From an uncultured Lachnospiraceae bacterium (GTDB lineage: Bacteria; Bacillota; Clostridia; Lachnospirales; Lachnospiraceae): 64,000 nt of DNA. Numbering within the stretch: position 1 is the first letter of the stretch; each line of letters opens with the position of its first letter. The position numbers and the translations under genes are program-made. The stretch covers positions 62,001-126,000 of the forward strand of contig CAMEJJ010000002.1 in assembly GCA_945919795.1 (NCBI GenBank), written 5' to 3'. Below, in pieces: positions 54,077 through 63,205 of the stretch. Under the pieces are notes generated by a model, which did not search any database, was not told the origin of the DNA, and worked only from the letters and a program-made list of their open reading frames with translations.

Positions 54077-55192
54077 ATGAGCCAGAGATTACCCGTCAAT
54101 AAAAACAATAAATTTTGCTACGATATCGTATATGAGCATGATTTTTCCCGTTTGCTTGAAGAGTTCGATCAAATGGAATTCAATATCCGGGACAAAAAAA
54201 TCTGTATTATTACAGACAGTAATGTTGAAAAATTATATTTAAATGAATTGATGAATATCTTAACACCTAACTGTGTTAAGGTAATATCTTTTACATTTGG
54301 AGCAGGTGAAGAAAGTAAAAATCTGGATACTGTACAAAAAGCTTATGAATTTCTGATTCAAAATAAAATCAACCGTCAGGATTTTTTGATTGCTTTAGGT
54401 GGTGGTGTTGTCGGTGATTTAACAGGTTTTTGTGCCGCAACATATTTAAGAGGTATTGATTTCATTCAAATACCGACAACTTTACTTGCACAAGTGGACA
54501 GCAGTATCGGTGGAAAAACAGGAGTGGATTTTTCCCAGTATAAAAATATGGTGGGAGCTTTCCATATGCCCAGACTGGTTTATATGAATCTTTCTGTTTT
54601 AAAAGACTTGCCGGGAAGACAGTATTTTTCCGGTATGGCAGAGGTTTTAAAATCCGCTTTAATTAAAGACGGCAAATTCTATGAGTGGCTCATTAATAAT
54701 TTCTATGAAATATGCCAGCGTGAACCGGAAATTATTGAAGAAATGATTTTTCGCACCAATGAAATCAAAAAATCCATCGTTGAAAAAGATCCATTTGAAA
54801 AAGGTGACAGAGCGCTCTTAAACTTTGGTCATACATTAGGACATGCTATTGAGAAATACAAAAATTTTGAAATGTTGCATGGTGAATGCGTTGCTTTAGG
54901 CTGTATTTGCGCTGCTTTTATTTCATGGAAAAGAGATCTGATCACATCCGATGATTATTATGAAATTCGTGATATGTTTGTTCCTTTCTGCCTGCCGATT
55001 ACTATCGAAGACATAGATCCTGAGCAAATCGTTTCCTTAACACATTCCGATAAAAAAGCGGATAACCACTGTATTAAATTTATTCTACTGAAGAAAGTCG
55101 GAAAAGGAATCATCGATACAACAGTCACTGATGAAGAAATGCTTGCTGCATTAAACGAAATTCACTTTACAGAAGAGGATATGAAAGCGTAA
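54077..55192 (+). CDS. aroB: 3-dehydroquinate synthase
   Basis: 371 residues. It closes DAHP to 3-dehydroquinate, second step of the shikimate pathway, with NAD and zinc. FTFGAGEESKNLDTVQKAYEF, ALGGGVVGDLTGFCAATYLRGI, QIPTTLLAQVDSSIGGKTGVD, the zinc Glu in GMAEVLKSALI, and zinc histidines in LNFGHTLGHAIE and MLHGECVALG are complete. AAAGGAGAT precedes the ATG. No other shikimate gene is nearby; it is coupled to lspA by an overlapping TAATG. Confidence 0.96.
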   Translation: MSQRLPVNKNNKFCYDIVYEHDFSRLLEEFDQMEFNIRDKKICIITDSNVEKLYLNELMNILTPNCVKVISFTFGAGEESKNLDTVQKAYEFLIQNKINRQDFLIALGGGVVGDLTGFCAATYLRGIDFIQIPTTLLAQVDSSIGGKTGVDFSQYKNMVGAFHMPRLVYMNLSVLKDLPGRQYFSGMAEVLKSALIKDGKFYEWLINNFYEICQREPEIIEEMIFRTNEIKKSIVEKDPFEKGDRALLNFGHTLGHAIEKYKNFEMLHGECVALGCICAAFISWKRDLITSDDYYEIRDMFVPFCLPITIEDIDPEQIVSLTHSDKKADNHCIKFILLKKVGKGIIDTTVTDEEMLAALNEIHFTEEDMKA

Positions 55193-55707
55193 TGAAAAAA
55201 AATGTTGCCATAACCATTGATATATTAGCTATGTGTCTTCTGGTTCTGATTGATCAGTTTACCAAAAGACTGGCAGTCATCAATCTGAAAGATCAGAATC
55301 CGATTATACTAATTGACAATATATTGCAATTCCGTTATTTAGAAAACCGTGGTGCCGCATTTGGTATGCTTCAAAACAAAAAATTGCTATTTGTGTTCAT
55401 TACCATTGTTATGCTGACAGCAATATTTTATGCTTTATTCAAGCTTCCTTTGACCAAAAAGTATCTGATATGGCATGTATTTCTTTGTTTTATTGCTGCA
55501 GGCGGCATCGGTAATATGATCGACCGTGTTATGCATGATTATGTCATTGACTTTATTTATTTTATTCTTATTGATTTTCCGATTTTTAATTTTGCAGATA
55601 TCTTAGTTACCATCGGAACCATTCTTCTTTTTATTGATATATTGTTTTTAAAAAAAGAAGAAGACTTAGCATTTTTAAAACTGGAGATTCATAAAAATGA
55701 CCGATGA
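55192..55707 (+). CDS. lspA: Lipoprotein signal peptidase
   Basis: 171 residues, four membrane helices. It cleaves the signal peptide of diacylglyceryl-modified prolipoproteins, such as the lipoprotein carboxypeptidase encoded at 50312. The motifs are LIDQFTKRLAV, RYLENRGAAFGMLQN, AAGGIGNMIDRV, and the catalytic aspartates in YVIDFI and FNFADI. Start overlaps the aroB stop; the last 11 bases overlap the pseudouridine synthase gene, a common lspA-rluD arrangement. Confidence 0.96.
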   Translation: MKKNVAITIDILAMCLLVLIDQFTKRLAVINLKDQNPIILIDNILQFRYLENRGAAFGMLQNKKLLFVFITIVMLTAIFYALFKLPLTKKYLIWHVFLCFIAAGGIGNMIDRVMHDYVIDFIYFILIDFPIFNFADILVTIGTILLFIDILFLKKEEDLAFLKLEIHKNDR

Positions 55708-56614
55708 AATCATCACGTTTACGGCCTCAATAGAAGATGAAGATGAACGTATTGATAAGGTATTAACCAATTATTTTGAAAATATTTCGCGTTCTTATGT
55801 CCAAAAAATGATTAAAGACGGAAATGCATATGCGAATAATAAAGTAATAAAAGCCAATTACCGGTTAAAAGAGGGCGATATCATCCGTTGTTGTATTCCA
55901 TCCTGTACGGAACCTGAGATAGAACCGGAAGATATTCCTTTGGACATTCTGTATGAAGATGAGGATATTCTCATTGTAAATAAGCCAAAAAATATGGTTG
56001 TTCATCCTTCAGCCGGTCATTATTCCCATACACTGGTGAATGGTCTTTTATTTCATTGTCAGGGGAAACTTTCCGGTATCAATGGTGTTTTTCGTCCCGG
56101 CATCGTACATCGAATTGATAAAGATACCACCGGTTCTCTCATTGTATGTAAAAATGAAACGGCTCACAACTGTATTGCCGAACAATTAAAAGAGCATTCC
56201 ATCACAAGGAAATACCGCGCCATCGTATATGGAAATTTTGATCAAACGGAAGGTACTATTGATGCACCAATCGGCAGAGACGAAAAAGACCGGAAGAAAA
56301 TGGCTGTAAATTATAAAAATGGAAAAAACGCCATTACGCATTATAAAGTATTAAAACAGTTTCAAGGCTATTCTTATGTTGAATGTCAATTGGAAACCGG
56401 CAGAACGCATCAAATTCGCGTTCATATGACATCCATCGGGCATCCATTATTGGGTGATACTACTTATGGAGTACGTTCTTCCAAATTTCATCTGCAGGGA
56501 CAGTGTCTTCATGCAATGACGATAGGTTTTATACACCCGTCAACGAAGCAGTATATGGAATTTGAAGCACCATTACCGGAGTATTTTTTGCATCTGCTTG
56601 ATATACTTGAATAA
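55697..56614 (+). CDS. rluD: RluD-family pseudouridine synthase
   Basis: 305 residues. An S4 RNA-binding domain at about 17-75 (RIDKVLTNYFENISRSYVQKMIKDG) precedes the RsuA/RluA catalytic domain, with the catalytic Asp141 in HRIDKDTTGSLIVCK and later LETGRTHQIRVHM and HPLLGDTTYG. It isomerises uridine in 23S rRNA, probably in helix 69 if it is a true RluD; RlmH at 14803 would then methylate one of its products. It follows lspA with an 11-base overlap. Confidence 0.94.
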   Translation: MTDEIITFTASIEDEDERIDKVLTNYFENISRSYVQKMIKDGNAYANNKVIKANYRLKEGDIIRCCIPSCTEPEIEPEDIPLDILYEDEDILIVNKPKNMVVHPSAGHYSHTLVNGLLFHCQGKLSGINGVFRPGIVHRIDKDTTGSLIVCKNETAHNCIAEQLKEHSITRKYRAIVYGNFDQTEGTIDAPIGRDEKDRKKMAVNYKNGKNAITHYKVLKQFQGYSYVECQLETGRTHQIRVHMTSIGHPLLGDTTYGVRSSKFHLQGQCLHAMTIGFIHPSTKQYMEFEAPLPEYFLHLLDILE

Positions 56615-56693
56615 AATTAGGGTTTTATTTTGCATATTTTGATTATATTAGTTAAAAAAATTGAATAAAATTGTAAGAAATAGTAAAAAAAAC

Positions 56694-56722
56694 TTGAAAG
56701 TACTATTTTGAAAGTTTATAAT
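56694..56722 (+). promoter_or_regulatory. Sigma-A promoter for the unknown gene and cstA
   Basis: TTGAAA at 56694-56699, exactly 17 bases, perfect TATAAT at 56717-56722, about 40 bases ahead of the next start codon. Confidence 0.8.
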
Positions 56723-56762
56723 TTATGAGGTTGATTTATGCAGAATAAAGGAGATTTCCGTT

Positions 56763-57293
56763 TTGAATTATACGCGCGAATCGGCAATTGACAGATTGCT
56801 CGACAGTTATGCAGCCTATTATAATGTAAATGTGTTCGAAGGAGAGCATGGTCTTATCACAGCTCGCTGTGATTTTTTTGAGCATTCACAAAAATATGTT
56901 TTGGTTCAGAAAGCTGAATTATGGTCAGCAGACAGTGAAGAATTTTTATACATAATTAATGTTCCGCATCTTACGAAAGAAATATTTGAAGAATATCGGG
57001 ATATTGTGCTTGATGACGGTCAAAGCCGTATGCATGTCGGTCCTGGACATATGTACACTTTTATTACACCGGTTTTTATTACGGATAAAGCCGATGATGA
57101 TGCGATTAAAGCATTAAAAAAGTGTCATATTTACAAAAGTTTTCATTTTTCACTGCATGGATGGTTGGATTACCGTACTGCTTTATTAATTGTTGAGGGA
57201 GATAAGATGTATTCCAACAATAGTGGAAGAAGTGTAGTGAAAATTTTGAAAAAGGTACTATATTCAAAAAAGAGGAAGGAGAGACTAAAATGA
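56763..57293 (+). CDS. Unknown protein encoded with CstA
   Basis: 176 residues, no family recognised. It appears soluble and mixed alpha/beta, starting with a helix (ESAIDRLLDSYAAYYNVNVF) and ending in a strongly basic tail (ILKKVLYSKKRKERLK). HVGPGHMYTFITPVFITD in the middle and FHFSLHGWLDYRTALLIVEGD further on look like strands of a compact core. The start is TTG with AAAGGAG ten bases upstream. The stop overlaps the cstA ATG, and both stand behind one strong promoter, so a role in regulating or supporting CstA is likely but unproved. Confidence 0.65.
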   Translation: MNYTRESAIDRLLDSYAAYYNVNVFEGEHGLITARCDFFEHSQKYVLVQKAELWSADSEEFLYIINVPHLTKEIFEEYRDIVLDDGQSRMHVGPGHMYTFITPVFITDKADDDAIKALKKCHIYKSFHFSLHGWLDYRTALLIVEGDKMYSNNSGRSVVKILKKVLYSKKRKERLK

Positions 57294-59020
57294 ATTCATT
57301 AGTACTTTTACTGATTTGTATAGCAGTTCTCGTTTGTGGATATATTTTCTACGGCGGATGGCTTTGCAAACAATGGGGCGTTGGTGATGGAACACTGAAA
57401 GAAACACCCGCCCACAGCATGGAAGATGGTGTTGACTATGTTCCTGCAAAAGCACCCGTTTTAATGGGACATCATTTCTCATCTATCGCAGGTGCTGGTC
57501 CTATCACCGGACCTATTGGTGCAGCTATGTTTGGATGGTTGCCTGTTACACTTTGGATCCTGATCGGAGGTATTTTCTTCGGTGGTGTTCATGACTTTGG
57601 TGCATTATTTGCATCTATTCGTCATAAAGGACAATCTATCGGTGAAATCATTTCCGCAAATATGAGTAAGAGAGCAAAAAGACTTTTCCTTATTTTCTCA
57701 TATTTGACATTAATCCTTGTTGTTGCTGCTTTTGCTTCAATCGTTGCTTCAACATTCGGTGCTGTATATGATGAAAGCGGTGCATTAGACATGGCTAAGT
57801 CAGCAACACCTGCTTCTGTAGCTATGATTTCTTTGTTATTTATCGTTGTAGCTATTGCATTCGGTTTCCTTGTATACCGTCGTAATGCACCGATGTTGGT
57901 TGCATCTATCGTTGGTATTATTGCAATTATCGCAGTTATGGCAATCGGTATGAATTTCCATCCGATTTATCTTTCAACAAAAACATGGATGTGGATTGTT
58001 GGTGCATATATTGCTATCGCTTCCGTTACACCAGTTTGGATTTTATTACAGCCTCGTGACTATTTAAGTTCATTCTTACTTTATGCAATGTTAATCGTTG
58101 CTATATTTGGTGTTGTTGTTGCACATCCTTCATTTACTGATTTCAATGCATTCTCAGGTTTTGCTGTAGATAACGGAAACGGTGTACAGTATCTGTTCCC
58201 TGTATTATTTACAACAGTTGCCTGCGGTGCTATTTCCGGTTTCCACTCACTGGTTTCTTCAGGTACAACTTCAAAACAGCTGGATAAAGAAACTGATGCA
58301 AAACCGATTGCATACGGTGGAATGTTACTGGAATGTGTACTTGCTGTATTAACTCTTTGTGCTATCGGATATGCTTTCCATTGGAATGCAACAAATCCCG
58401 ATGCTCCTTTAACCGGTGCTACAGCAATCTTCGGTGGTGGTATTGCACATATGATCGATGATGTAATTCCCGGAAGCTACCAGATTTTATACTCATTATT
58501 AGTATTAACATACTCAGCTTTCTGTTTAACATCACTCGATACAGCTACCAGACTTGCTCGTTTCATGTTCCAGGAATTCTGGCTTGAACCCGGACAGACA
58601 CCCAAAGATGTAAAAGAAGGTTGGAAAAAAGTAATGGTTAATCCTTATTTTGCAACAATAATAACCGTTGTACTTGGTGTTTTACTTGGTATGACAGGTT
58701 ACCTTAAAATTTGGGGATTATTCGGTGCTGCAAACCAGTTACTTGCAGGTATCGGATTATTAGCTGTTGCAACATGGTTAGGCAATATCGGAAAGAACAA
58801 CAAGATGTTCTTAATTCCTATGGGATTCATGGTAATCGTAACCATCTGCTCATTAGCTCTTACAATCAAAAACCAGATTGGTATCATCTCAGCAGGTGGA
58901 GCAGACTGGGGTCCTTACGCACAGGTTATTTTAGGTGCTTTACTTATCGTTCTTGCTGTTGTACTTGTCATTGAAGGTATTCAGACACTTTCAAAAGCTA
59001 AGAAAGAAAAAGCAGCTTAA
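57290..59020 (+). CDS. cstA: Carbon starvation protein CstA (pyruvate or peptide transporter family)
   Basis: 576 residues, with many membrane helices (about sixteen). Signatures are YIFYGGWLCKQWGV, the conserved HSMEDGVDYVPAK and GHHFSSIAGAGPITGPIGAAMFGW, and HDFGALFASIRHKGQSIGEI. In E. coli, CstA and its paralogue BtsT are pyruvate:proton symporters, with peptide uptake also claimed. Codon use is more uniform (many GCT, GTT, TCA) than in neighbouring genes, suggesting high expression (by eye). AAGGAGAG precedes the ATG. A terminator follows. Confidence 0.93.
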   Translation: MNSLVLLLICIAVLVCGYIFYGGWLCKQWGVGDGTLKETPAHSMEDGVDYVPAKAPVLMGHHFSSIAGAGPITGPIGAAMFGWLPVTLWILIGGIFFGGVHDFGALFASIRHKGQSIGEIISANMSKRAKRLFLIFSYLTLILVVAAFASIVASTFGAVYDESGALDMAKSATPASVAMISLLFIVVAIAFGFLVYRRNAPMLVASIVGIIAIIAVMAIGMNFHPIYLSTKTWMWIVGAYIAIASVTPVWILLQPRDYLSSFLLYAMLIVAIFGVVVAHPSFTDFNAFSGFAVDNGNGVQYLFPVLFTTVACGAISGFHSLVSSGTTSKQLDKETDAKPIAYGGMLLECVLAVLTLCAIGYAFHWNATNPDAPLTGATAIFGGGIAHMIDDVIPGSYQILYSLLVLTYSAFCLTSLDTATRLARFMFQEFWLEPGQTPKDVKEGWKKVMVNPYFATIITVVLGVLLGMTGYLKIWGLFGAANQLLAGIGLLAVATWLGNIGKNNKMFLIPMGFMVIVTICSLALTIKNQIGIISAGGADWGPYAQVILGALLIVLAVVLVIEGIQTLSKAKKEKAA

Positions 59021-59052
59021 TCTATTCTTATATAAGATTAAAATAAACGTGC

Positions 59053-59096
59053 AAAAACGTCATGCATGGTCAAAAAGACTGTGTATGACGTTTTTT
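59053..59096 (+). terminator. Terminator after cstA
   Basis: Arms 59053-59066 and 59082-59095, paired throughout with one G-T wobble, followed and overlapped by a run of T; a small inner GTC/GAC pairing shortens the loop. Confidence 0.8.
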
Positions 59097-59102
59097 AATT
59101 TC

Positions 59103-59131
59103 TTGCATCAAATTCTGAATTTAGCTATAAT
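59103..59131 (+). promoter_or_regulatory. Promoter for the cytidylate-kinase-like gene
   Basis: TTGCAT at 59103-59108, 17-base spacer, perfect TATAAT at 59126-59131; the gene starts 50 bases downstream. Confidence 0.7.
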
Positions 59132-59180
59132 AAATAATATAAATTATGAACAACTTTTATATAGAAATGGAGGTATTTTT

Positions 59181-59801
59181 ATGAATACAGTCATTACAAT
59201 CGGCAGACAATTTGGTTCCGGCGGGAGAGAAATCGGAGCAAAGCTGGCAAACGAATTGGGAATTCCATTTTATGATAAAGAACTGTTGACAAGAGCCGCA
59301 AAGGAGAGTGGCTATTGTGAAGAAATGATTCAGATGCATGATGAAAGACCAACCAACAGTTTTCTCTATAATTTGGTAATGGATACCTATTCTTTTGGCT
59401 ATAATTCTGCAGCCATGGTTGATATGCCGATCAGTCAAAAAGTCTTTTTAGCCCAATTTGATGCAATTAAGAAAATTGCAGACGAGGGTCCCTGTGTTAT
59501 TGTTGGAAGATGTGCAGATTATGCACTATCCGAATATAAAAACTGCTTGAATATCTTTATTCACGGTGATGAAAAGTGTAAAATCAATCGTATCATGGAT
59601 AAATACAATCTCAGCGAAACAAAAGCCAAGGATATGATGATTAAAAAAGACAAACAAAGACAAAGTTATTATAATTATTATTCATCCAAAAAATGGGGTA
59701 GAGCTGATTCTTATGATTTATCCATTAATAGTTCTATTTTAGGTATTGAAGGTTCAGTTAATCTGATCAAACAGTTTATCTCTGATTTTGAAAATAAATA
59801 A
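59181..59801 (+). CDS. Cytidylate-kinase-like P-loop protein
   Basis: 206 residues. The P-loop is ITIGRQFGSGGREIGAKLA, followed by ELGIPFYDKELLTRAAKESG and VIVGRCADYAL, then LNIFIHGDEKCKINRIM. This is the cytidylate kinase-like family (related to Cmk but with a different lid), widespread in Firmicutes and not shown to be the essential CMP kinase. Its substrate is unknown. ATG 59181 with GGAGG just upstream is the start; a longer open frame reaches back into the cstA end and is not used. The gene stands alone. Confidence 0.85.
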   Translation: MNTVITIGRQFGSGGREIGAKLANELGIPFYDKELLTRAAKESGYCEEMIQMHDERPTNSFLYNLVMDTYSFGYNSAAMVDMPISQKVFLAQFDAIKKIADEGPCVIVGRCADYALSEYKNCLNIFIHGDEKCKINRIMDKYNLSETKAKDMMIKKDKQRQSYYNYYSSKKWGRADSYDLSINSSILGIEGSVNLIKQFISDFENK

Positions 59802-59818
59802 AATATAATCTATGCTGT

Positions 59819-60880
59819 TTAATCAGCATCAGAACGTAACTTGACAGCATTACGTGCCATTCTGCGTCTTGAATCAGATTGTGCAGCGTAATGCTTTCTT
59901 GTTGTATCAACATTTTTGTGACCTAATACATCTGCAACCAGATAAATATCTCCGGTTTCCTGATATAAACTGGTGCCATATGTACTGCGCAATTTATGAG
60001 GCGTTATTTTTTTTAGTGTTGTTACTTTTTCAGCATATTTTTTCACCATTTTTTCAACAGCACGAACCGTCATTCTTTTATTCTGCATGGATAAAAACAA
60101 TGCATCTTCATGTCCGGAAATTGGAATAATCTCATTCCTTTGCAAAAGATAGGCCTGTAGTGCATCTTCAACCTCATCACCGAAATATACAACTGCTTCA
60201 TAACCACCTTTTCTTTGAATTTTGATACCGCAATTATCAAAATCTACATTATTCAGATTTAAACCTACGCATTCTGAAACACGAATACCGGTACCTAAAA
60301 GAAGAGTAAGGATGGCTAAATCCCTTATCTTTGTTTTATTATGATAACGTTTTTCATTTTCTGTCAAATTGTCGCCGTTTTCAACCGCTTCCAACAATAT
60401 TGCAACCTCATTCGGATCTAACCGGATGATTTCTTTTTCATGAATTTTTGGTGATTTTACCATTGATGCAGGATTTTTGGTGATTTTTTCTGCAGTATAA
60501 TAGAAATTGTAAAAACTTTTTAATGATGCAATCTTACGTGCTTTTCCCTGTTCATCATTCGTATAAGCTTTTCCATTTTTTTCATAATAGGTTAAATATT
60601 CCATATATTCTTCAATGTCATCCTTTGTGACCTGGTCCAATATTTCTATTTTAAAATCACGTACATCCTGTGTTTTTAAGGTAGGATTATTATCATGTAA
60701 AAAATCAAAAAATATACGTAAATCAAGTGCGTAGCCAAGTTTTGTCCTGGCAGACATTGTACTATCCATACCAAGAAAAAATGATTTGCAAAATGTCGGA
60801 AGAGTTTCCATGACTTCACGCAATTTTTTTGTCTGATTGATTTTTACCTGCTCATGATAATTCATTTCATTATTATTCAT
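59819..60880 (-). CDS. xerS: Tyrosine recombinase, XerS-like
   Basis: 353 residues. A SAM-like N-terminal core-binding domain (about 25-135) and a catalytic domain with all active-site residues: Arg200 (GTGIRVSE), Lys224 (RKGG), His295 and Arg298 (HKLRSTYG), His321 (LGHKNVDTT) and Tyr331. Length and the long N-terminus resemble XerS of streptococci, a single recombinase that resolves chromosome dimers, rather than the 300-residue XerC/XerD. No phage or transposon genes and no obvious att duplications are near, so a housekeeping role is favoured. On the minus strand AAGGAG lies upstream of the ATG. It converges on the kinase-like gene with only 17 bases between. Confidence 0.88.
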   Translation of the reverse strand: MNNNEMNYHEQVKINQTKKLREVMETLPTFCKSFFLGMDSTMSARTKLGYALDLRIFFDFLHDNNPTLKTQDVRDFKIEILDQVTKDDIEEYMEYLTYYEKNGKAYTNDEQGKARKIASLKSFYNFYYTAEKITKNPASMVKSPKIHEKEIIRLDPNEVAILLEAVENGDNLTENEKRYHNKTKIRDLAILTLLLGTGIRVSECVGLNLNNVDFDNCGIKIQRKGGYEAVVYFGDEVEDALQAYLLQRNEIIPISGHEDALFLSMQNKRMTVRAVEKMVKKYAEKVTTLKKITPHKLRSTYGTSLYQETGDIYLVADVLGHKNVDTTRKHYAAQSDSRRRMARNAVKLRSDAD

Positions 60881-60994
60881 TTTTCTGATTACTCCTTAAA
60901 TTATATGTATTAATTTTTTTCATTGTTCTGCTAAAAAAGATGTTCATTTGCAAAAAAGAATTTATATTGTTTCGTAGAATTTTAAAAATGCTTA

Positions 60995-61003
60995 TGTTAT
61001 AAT
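60995..61003 (+). promoter_or_regulatory. Extended -10 promoter for the AI-2E/PerM gene
   Basis: TG at 60995-60996, one base, TATAAT at 60998-61003; no good -35. It has the same TGTTATAAT core as the promoter at 17006-17014. Confidence 0.6.
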
Positions 61004-61036
61004 TTATTTACATCATGGTCAGGAGGCATCATAACT

Positions 61037-62386
61037 TTGAAATTTCAATGGGATAAAAAATATCTATACTGGGGTATAACAGCTTTTTGTGTTATCGCGT
61101 TATCAATTGTATTTTATTATGTCCTTTTTCACCCAACCAGATTTTTACAGATATTCTCATCTATATCCAAAACATGTGCTCCCATTATTTCGGGACTTGT
61201 TTTGGCTTATTTATTAACGCCAATCTGTTCGTTTTTTGAAAATTATCTTTTAATTCCTGTATACAAAAAATGCAACTTAAATATAAAAGATATGAAATCC
61301 AAAAAACGAATTCGTGGTTTAGCTATTTTACTTACCTTATTTGTCGTAATATATCTGCTTTATATTTTCTTTTCCATTGTGTTAAAAGAAATCATATCCA
61401 GTATTCAGAGTATTGTACTGCAATTCCCCATTTACATTAAAAATCTTGAAAAATGGATTGATTCGACGTTGTCATTAAATCAGGAAATCGAATCATTTGC
61501 CAACAATATGCTGGATAAGTATTATGTTGAATTAAACGACTGGTTGAACAACAGCTTACTTCCACAGGTAAATGTAATTGTAAAAGAAGTATCCTTAAGC
61601 TTAATCAGTGTTGTCAAAGGCTTATGGAACCTAATCATAGGTTTAATTGTATCGGTCTATGTACTCTTTAGTAAAGAGCAGTTTGCCGGACAGAGCAAGA
61701 AAATAATATATGCCTTTTTCCCAAAAAAGAAAGCAAATGAAATTATCGGTGATATACGCTATGCCAATAAAACTTTTGGAGCTTATGTCAGCGGAAAAAT
61801 CATAGATTCCATTATTATCGGTTTTTTGTGCTTCTTTTTAATGAAACTGTTAAAAATCAATTATCCGATTTTAATCAGTGTAATTATCGGAATAACCAAT
61901 GTCATACCATTTTTTGGACCTTTTATCGGTGCAATTCCAAGTATTTTATTGATATTGTTAATCAATCCGTTTAACGGTATTAAATTCTTAATTCTCATTA
62001 TTTTATTACAGACTTTTGACGGTAATATTCTTGGTCCTAAGATACTTGGTGATTCAACCGGATTATCCAGTTTCTGGGTTATTTTCTCTATTACCATATT
62101 TGGTGCTTATTTTGGTATCGTTGGAATGGCAATCGGAGTACCGATTTTTGCCCTTATTTATGCAGCCTTTAAGCGAAAAGTCAACCGTAATTTGATTTCA
62201 AAACATCTTCCGATAAATACGCTTGAATATCATTATCTGAGTAAGGTTTCAGAAGATGATAATACTTTAATCCCGTTAACAGAAGAAGAGAAGCGTAATT
62301 CAAGAAAAGCTGTTAACAAAAATACGAAATCAAAAAGTATATTTAAATTAGGTGAGAAAACGAATCATTCCGACAATGATCACTAA
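61037..62386 (+). CDS. AI-2E/PerM family transporter
   Basis: 449 residues. Eight membrane helices in the family's layout: two pairs at the N-terminus (about 10-75 and 90-120), a soluble middle (about 130-195), then the second half with TFGAYVSGKIIDSIIIGFLCFF, ISVIIGITNVIPFFGPFIGAIPS and DGNILGPKILGDSTGLSSFWVIFSI. Members include AI-2 exporter TqsA and sodium/proton antiporters; substrate unknown here. The tail of about 60 residues is charged. The start is TTG with GGAGG ten bases upstream. Confidence 0.88.
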   Translation: MKFQWDKKYLYWGITAFCVIALSIVFYYVLFHPTRFLQIFSSISKTCAPIISGLVLAYLLTPICSFFENYLLIPVYKKCNLNIKDMKSKKRIRGLAILLTLFVVIYLLYIFFSIVLKEIISSIQSIVLQFPIYIKNLEKWIDSTLSLNQEIESFANNMLDKYYVELNDWLNNSLLPQVNVIVKEVSLSLISVVKGLWNLIIGLIVSVYVLFSKEQFAGQSKKIIYAFFPKKKANEIIGDIRYANKTFGAYVSGKIIDSIIIGFLCFFLMKLLKINYPILISVIIGITNVIPFFGPFIGAIPSILLILLINPFNGIKFLILIILLQTFDGNILGPKILGDSTGLSSFWVIFSITIFGAYFGIVGMAIGVPIFALIYAAFKRKVNRNLISKHLPINTLEYHYLSKVSEDDNTLIPLTEEEKRNSRKAVNKNTKSKSIFKLGEKTNHSDNDH

Positions 62387-62517
62387 ATCATTAATTATTG
62401 ATATTGATTTGTATATTTATATTAACAAATCAAATTACAAAAAATAACAAAATACAAAACAAGGATATTAGAAAAAATAAAAACAGCAACTTTGTTATTT
62501 ATTTAACAAAACGTTTT

Positions 62518-62548
62518 TTGTTACTTAAAGTGATTTCTATTTTATAAT
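62518..62548 (+). promoter_or_regulatory. Possible promoter for dtd
   Basis: TTGTTA at 62518-62523 and TATAAT at 62543-62548, spacer 19, longer than ideal. It lies in a 200-base, very AT-rich gap that holds several copies of AACAAA and its complement but no gene. Confidence 0.4.
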
Positions 62549-62588
62549 TTATGGCTTACAATTATTTGTTATTAAAGGATTAGTTTCA

Positions 62589-63044
62589 ATGAAATTTATA
62601 ATTCAAAACGTATTAAATGCTTCGGTATCTGTTGACCAAAAAATTGTTGGACAAATTAATCAAGGTTACGTTGTATTCATCGGAATATCAAACGATGACA
62701 ATGAAGAAACGGCCAATAAAATGATACAAAAAATGCTAAATCTGCGAATTTTTCAAGATGAAAACGGTAAAACCAATTTATCATTAGAACAAATTTCCGG
62801 AGAGTTATTATTAATTTCTCAATTTACATTATATGCAGATTGTAAGCATGGAAATCGACCGTCATTTATTAAAGCCGGTAAACCGGAACATGCCCAAAAA
62901 CTATATAATTACATTATAGAACAATGTAAAATGAAAGTTGCTAATGTCCAAACAGGCATATTTGGCGCCGATATGAAAGTCAGCCTGATCAATGACGGAC
63001 CATTTACCATTGTATTGGATTCTGCTGAGATTTTCGGCATATAG
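62589..63044 (+). CDS. dtd: D-aminoacyl-tRNA deacylase
   Basis: 151 residues, full length. It removes D-amino acids (and glycine from tRNA-Ala) wrongly attached to tRNA. Motifs are [20 protein letters not shown] and the Gly-Pro substrate-screening loop [24 protein letters not shown] precedes the latter. The N-terminus reads [16 protein letters not shown], with Asn where Arg is usual after Gln, a mild variant. It stands alone; AAAGGA precedes the ATG at a slightly long distance. Confidence 0.95.
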   Translation: MKFIIQNVLNASVSVDQKIVGQINQGYVVFIGISNDDNEETANKMIQKMLNLRIFQDENGKTNLSLEQISGELLLISQFTLYADCKHGNRPSFIKAGKPEHAQKLYNYIIEQCKMKVANVQTGIFGADMKVSLINDGPFTIVLDSAEIFGI

Positions 63045-63178
63045 CAACAATATGTGCATTGTGCTCAAAAATACGCTAACTGTTCGTTAAACTGTCCTTT
63101 TGCGAATAGTTCTAGATCTATATACATACCATACTACATTACTTTTTATTTTGCAAGAACTCTTTTCTCTTTGATCTT

Positions 63179-63205
63179 TTATGTAGATAAAATATTTTTT
63201 AACAT
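63179..63205 (-). CDS. Possible 8-codon leader or micropeptide frame
   Basis: On the minus strand a perfect AGGAGG (complement of 63214-63219) is eight bases from an ATG (complement of 63203-63205) that opens MLKNILST and a TAA stop. After the stop the same frame continues ten more codons (KIKEKRVLAK) to a second TAA. Coding value is uncertain; the strong ribosome-binding site is the only support. Confidence 0.25.
   Translation of the reverse strand: MLKNILST

Noticed and set aside
58935..59180. Upstream extension of the cytidylate-kinase-like gene
   Set aside because: It overlaps the cstA 3' end and the cstA terminator; GGAGG and the family N-terminus fit ATG 59181.
59819..60880. Recombinase as part of an integrated element
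   Set aside because: Neighbours are housekeeping genes, no flanking direct repeats or phage genes were seen, and the length fits XerS.
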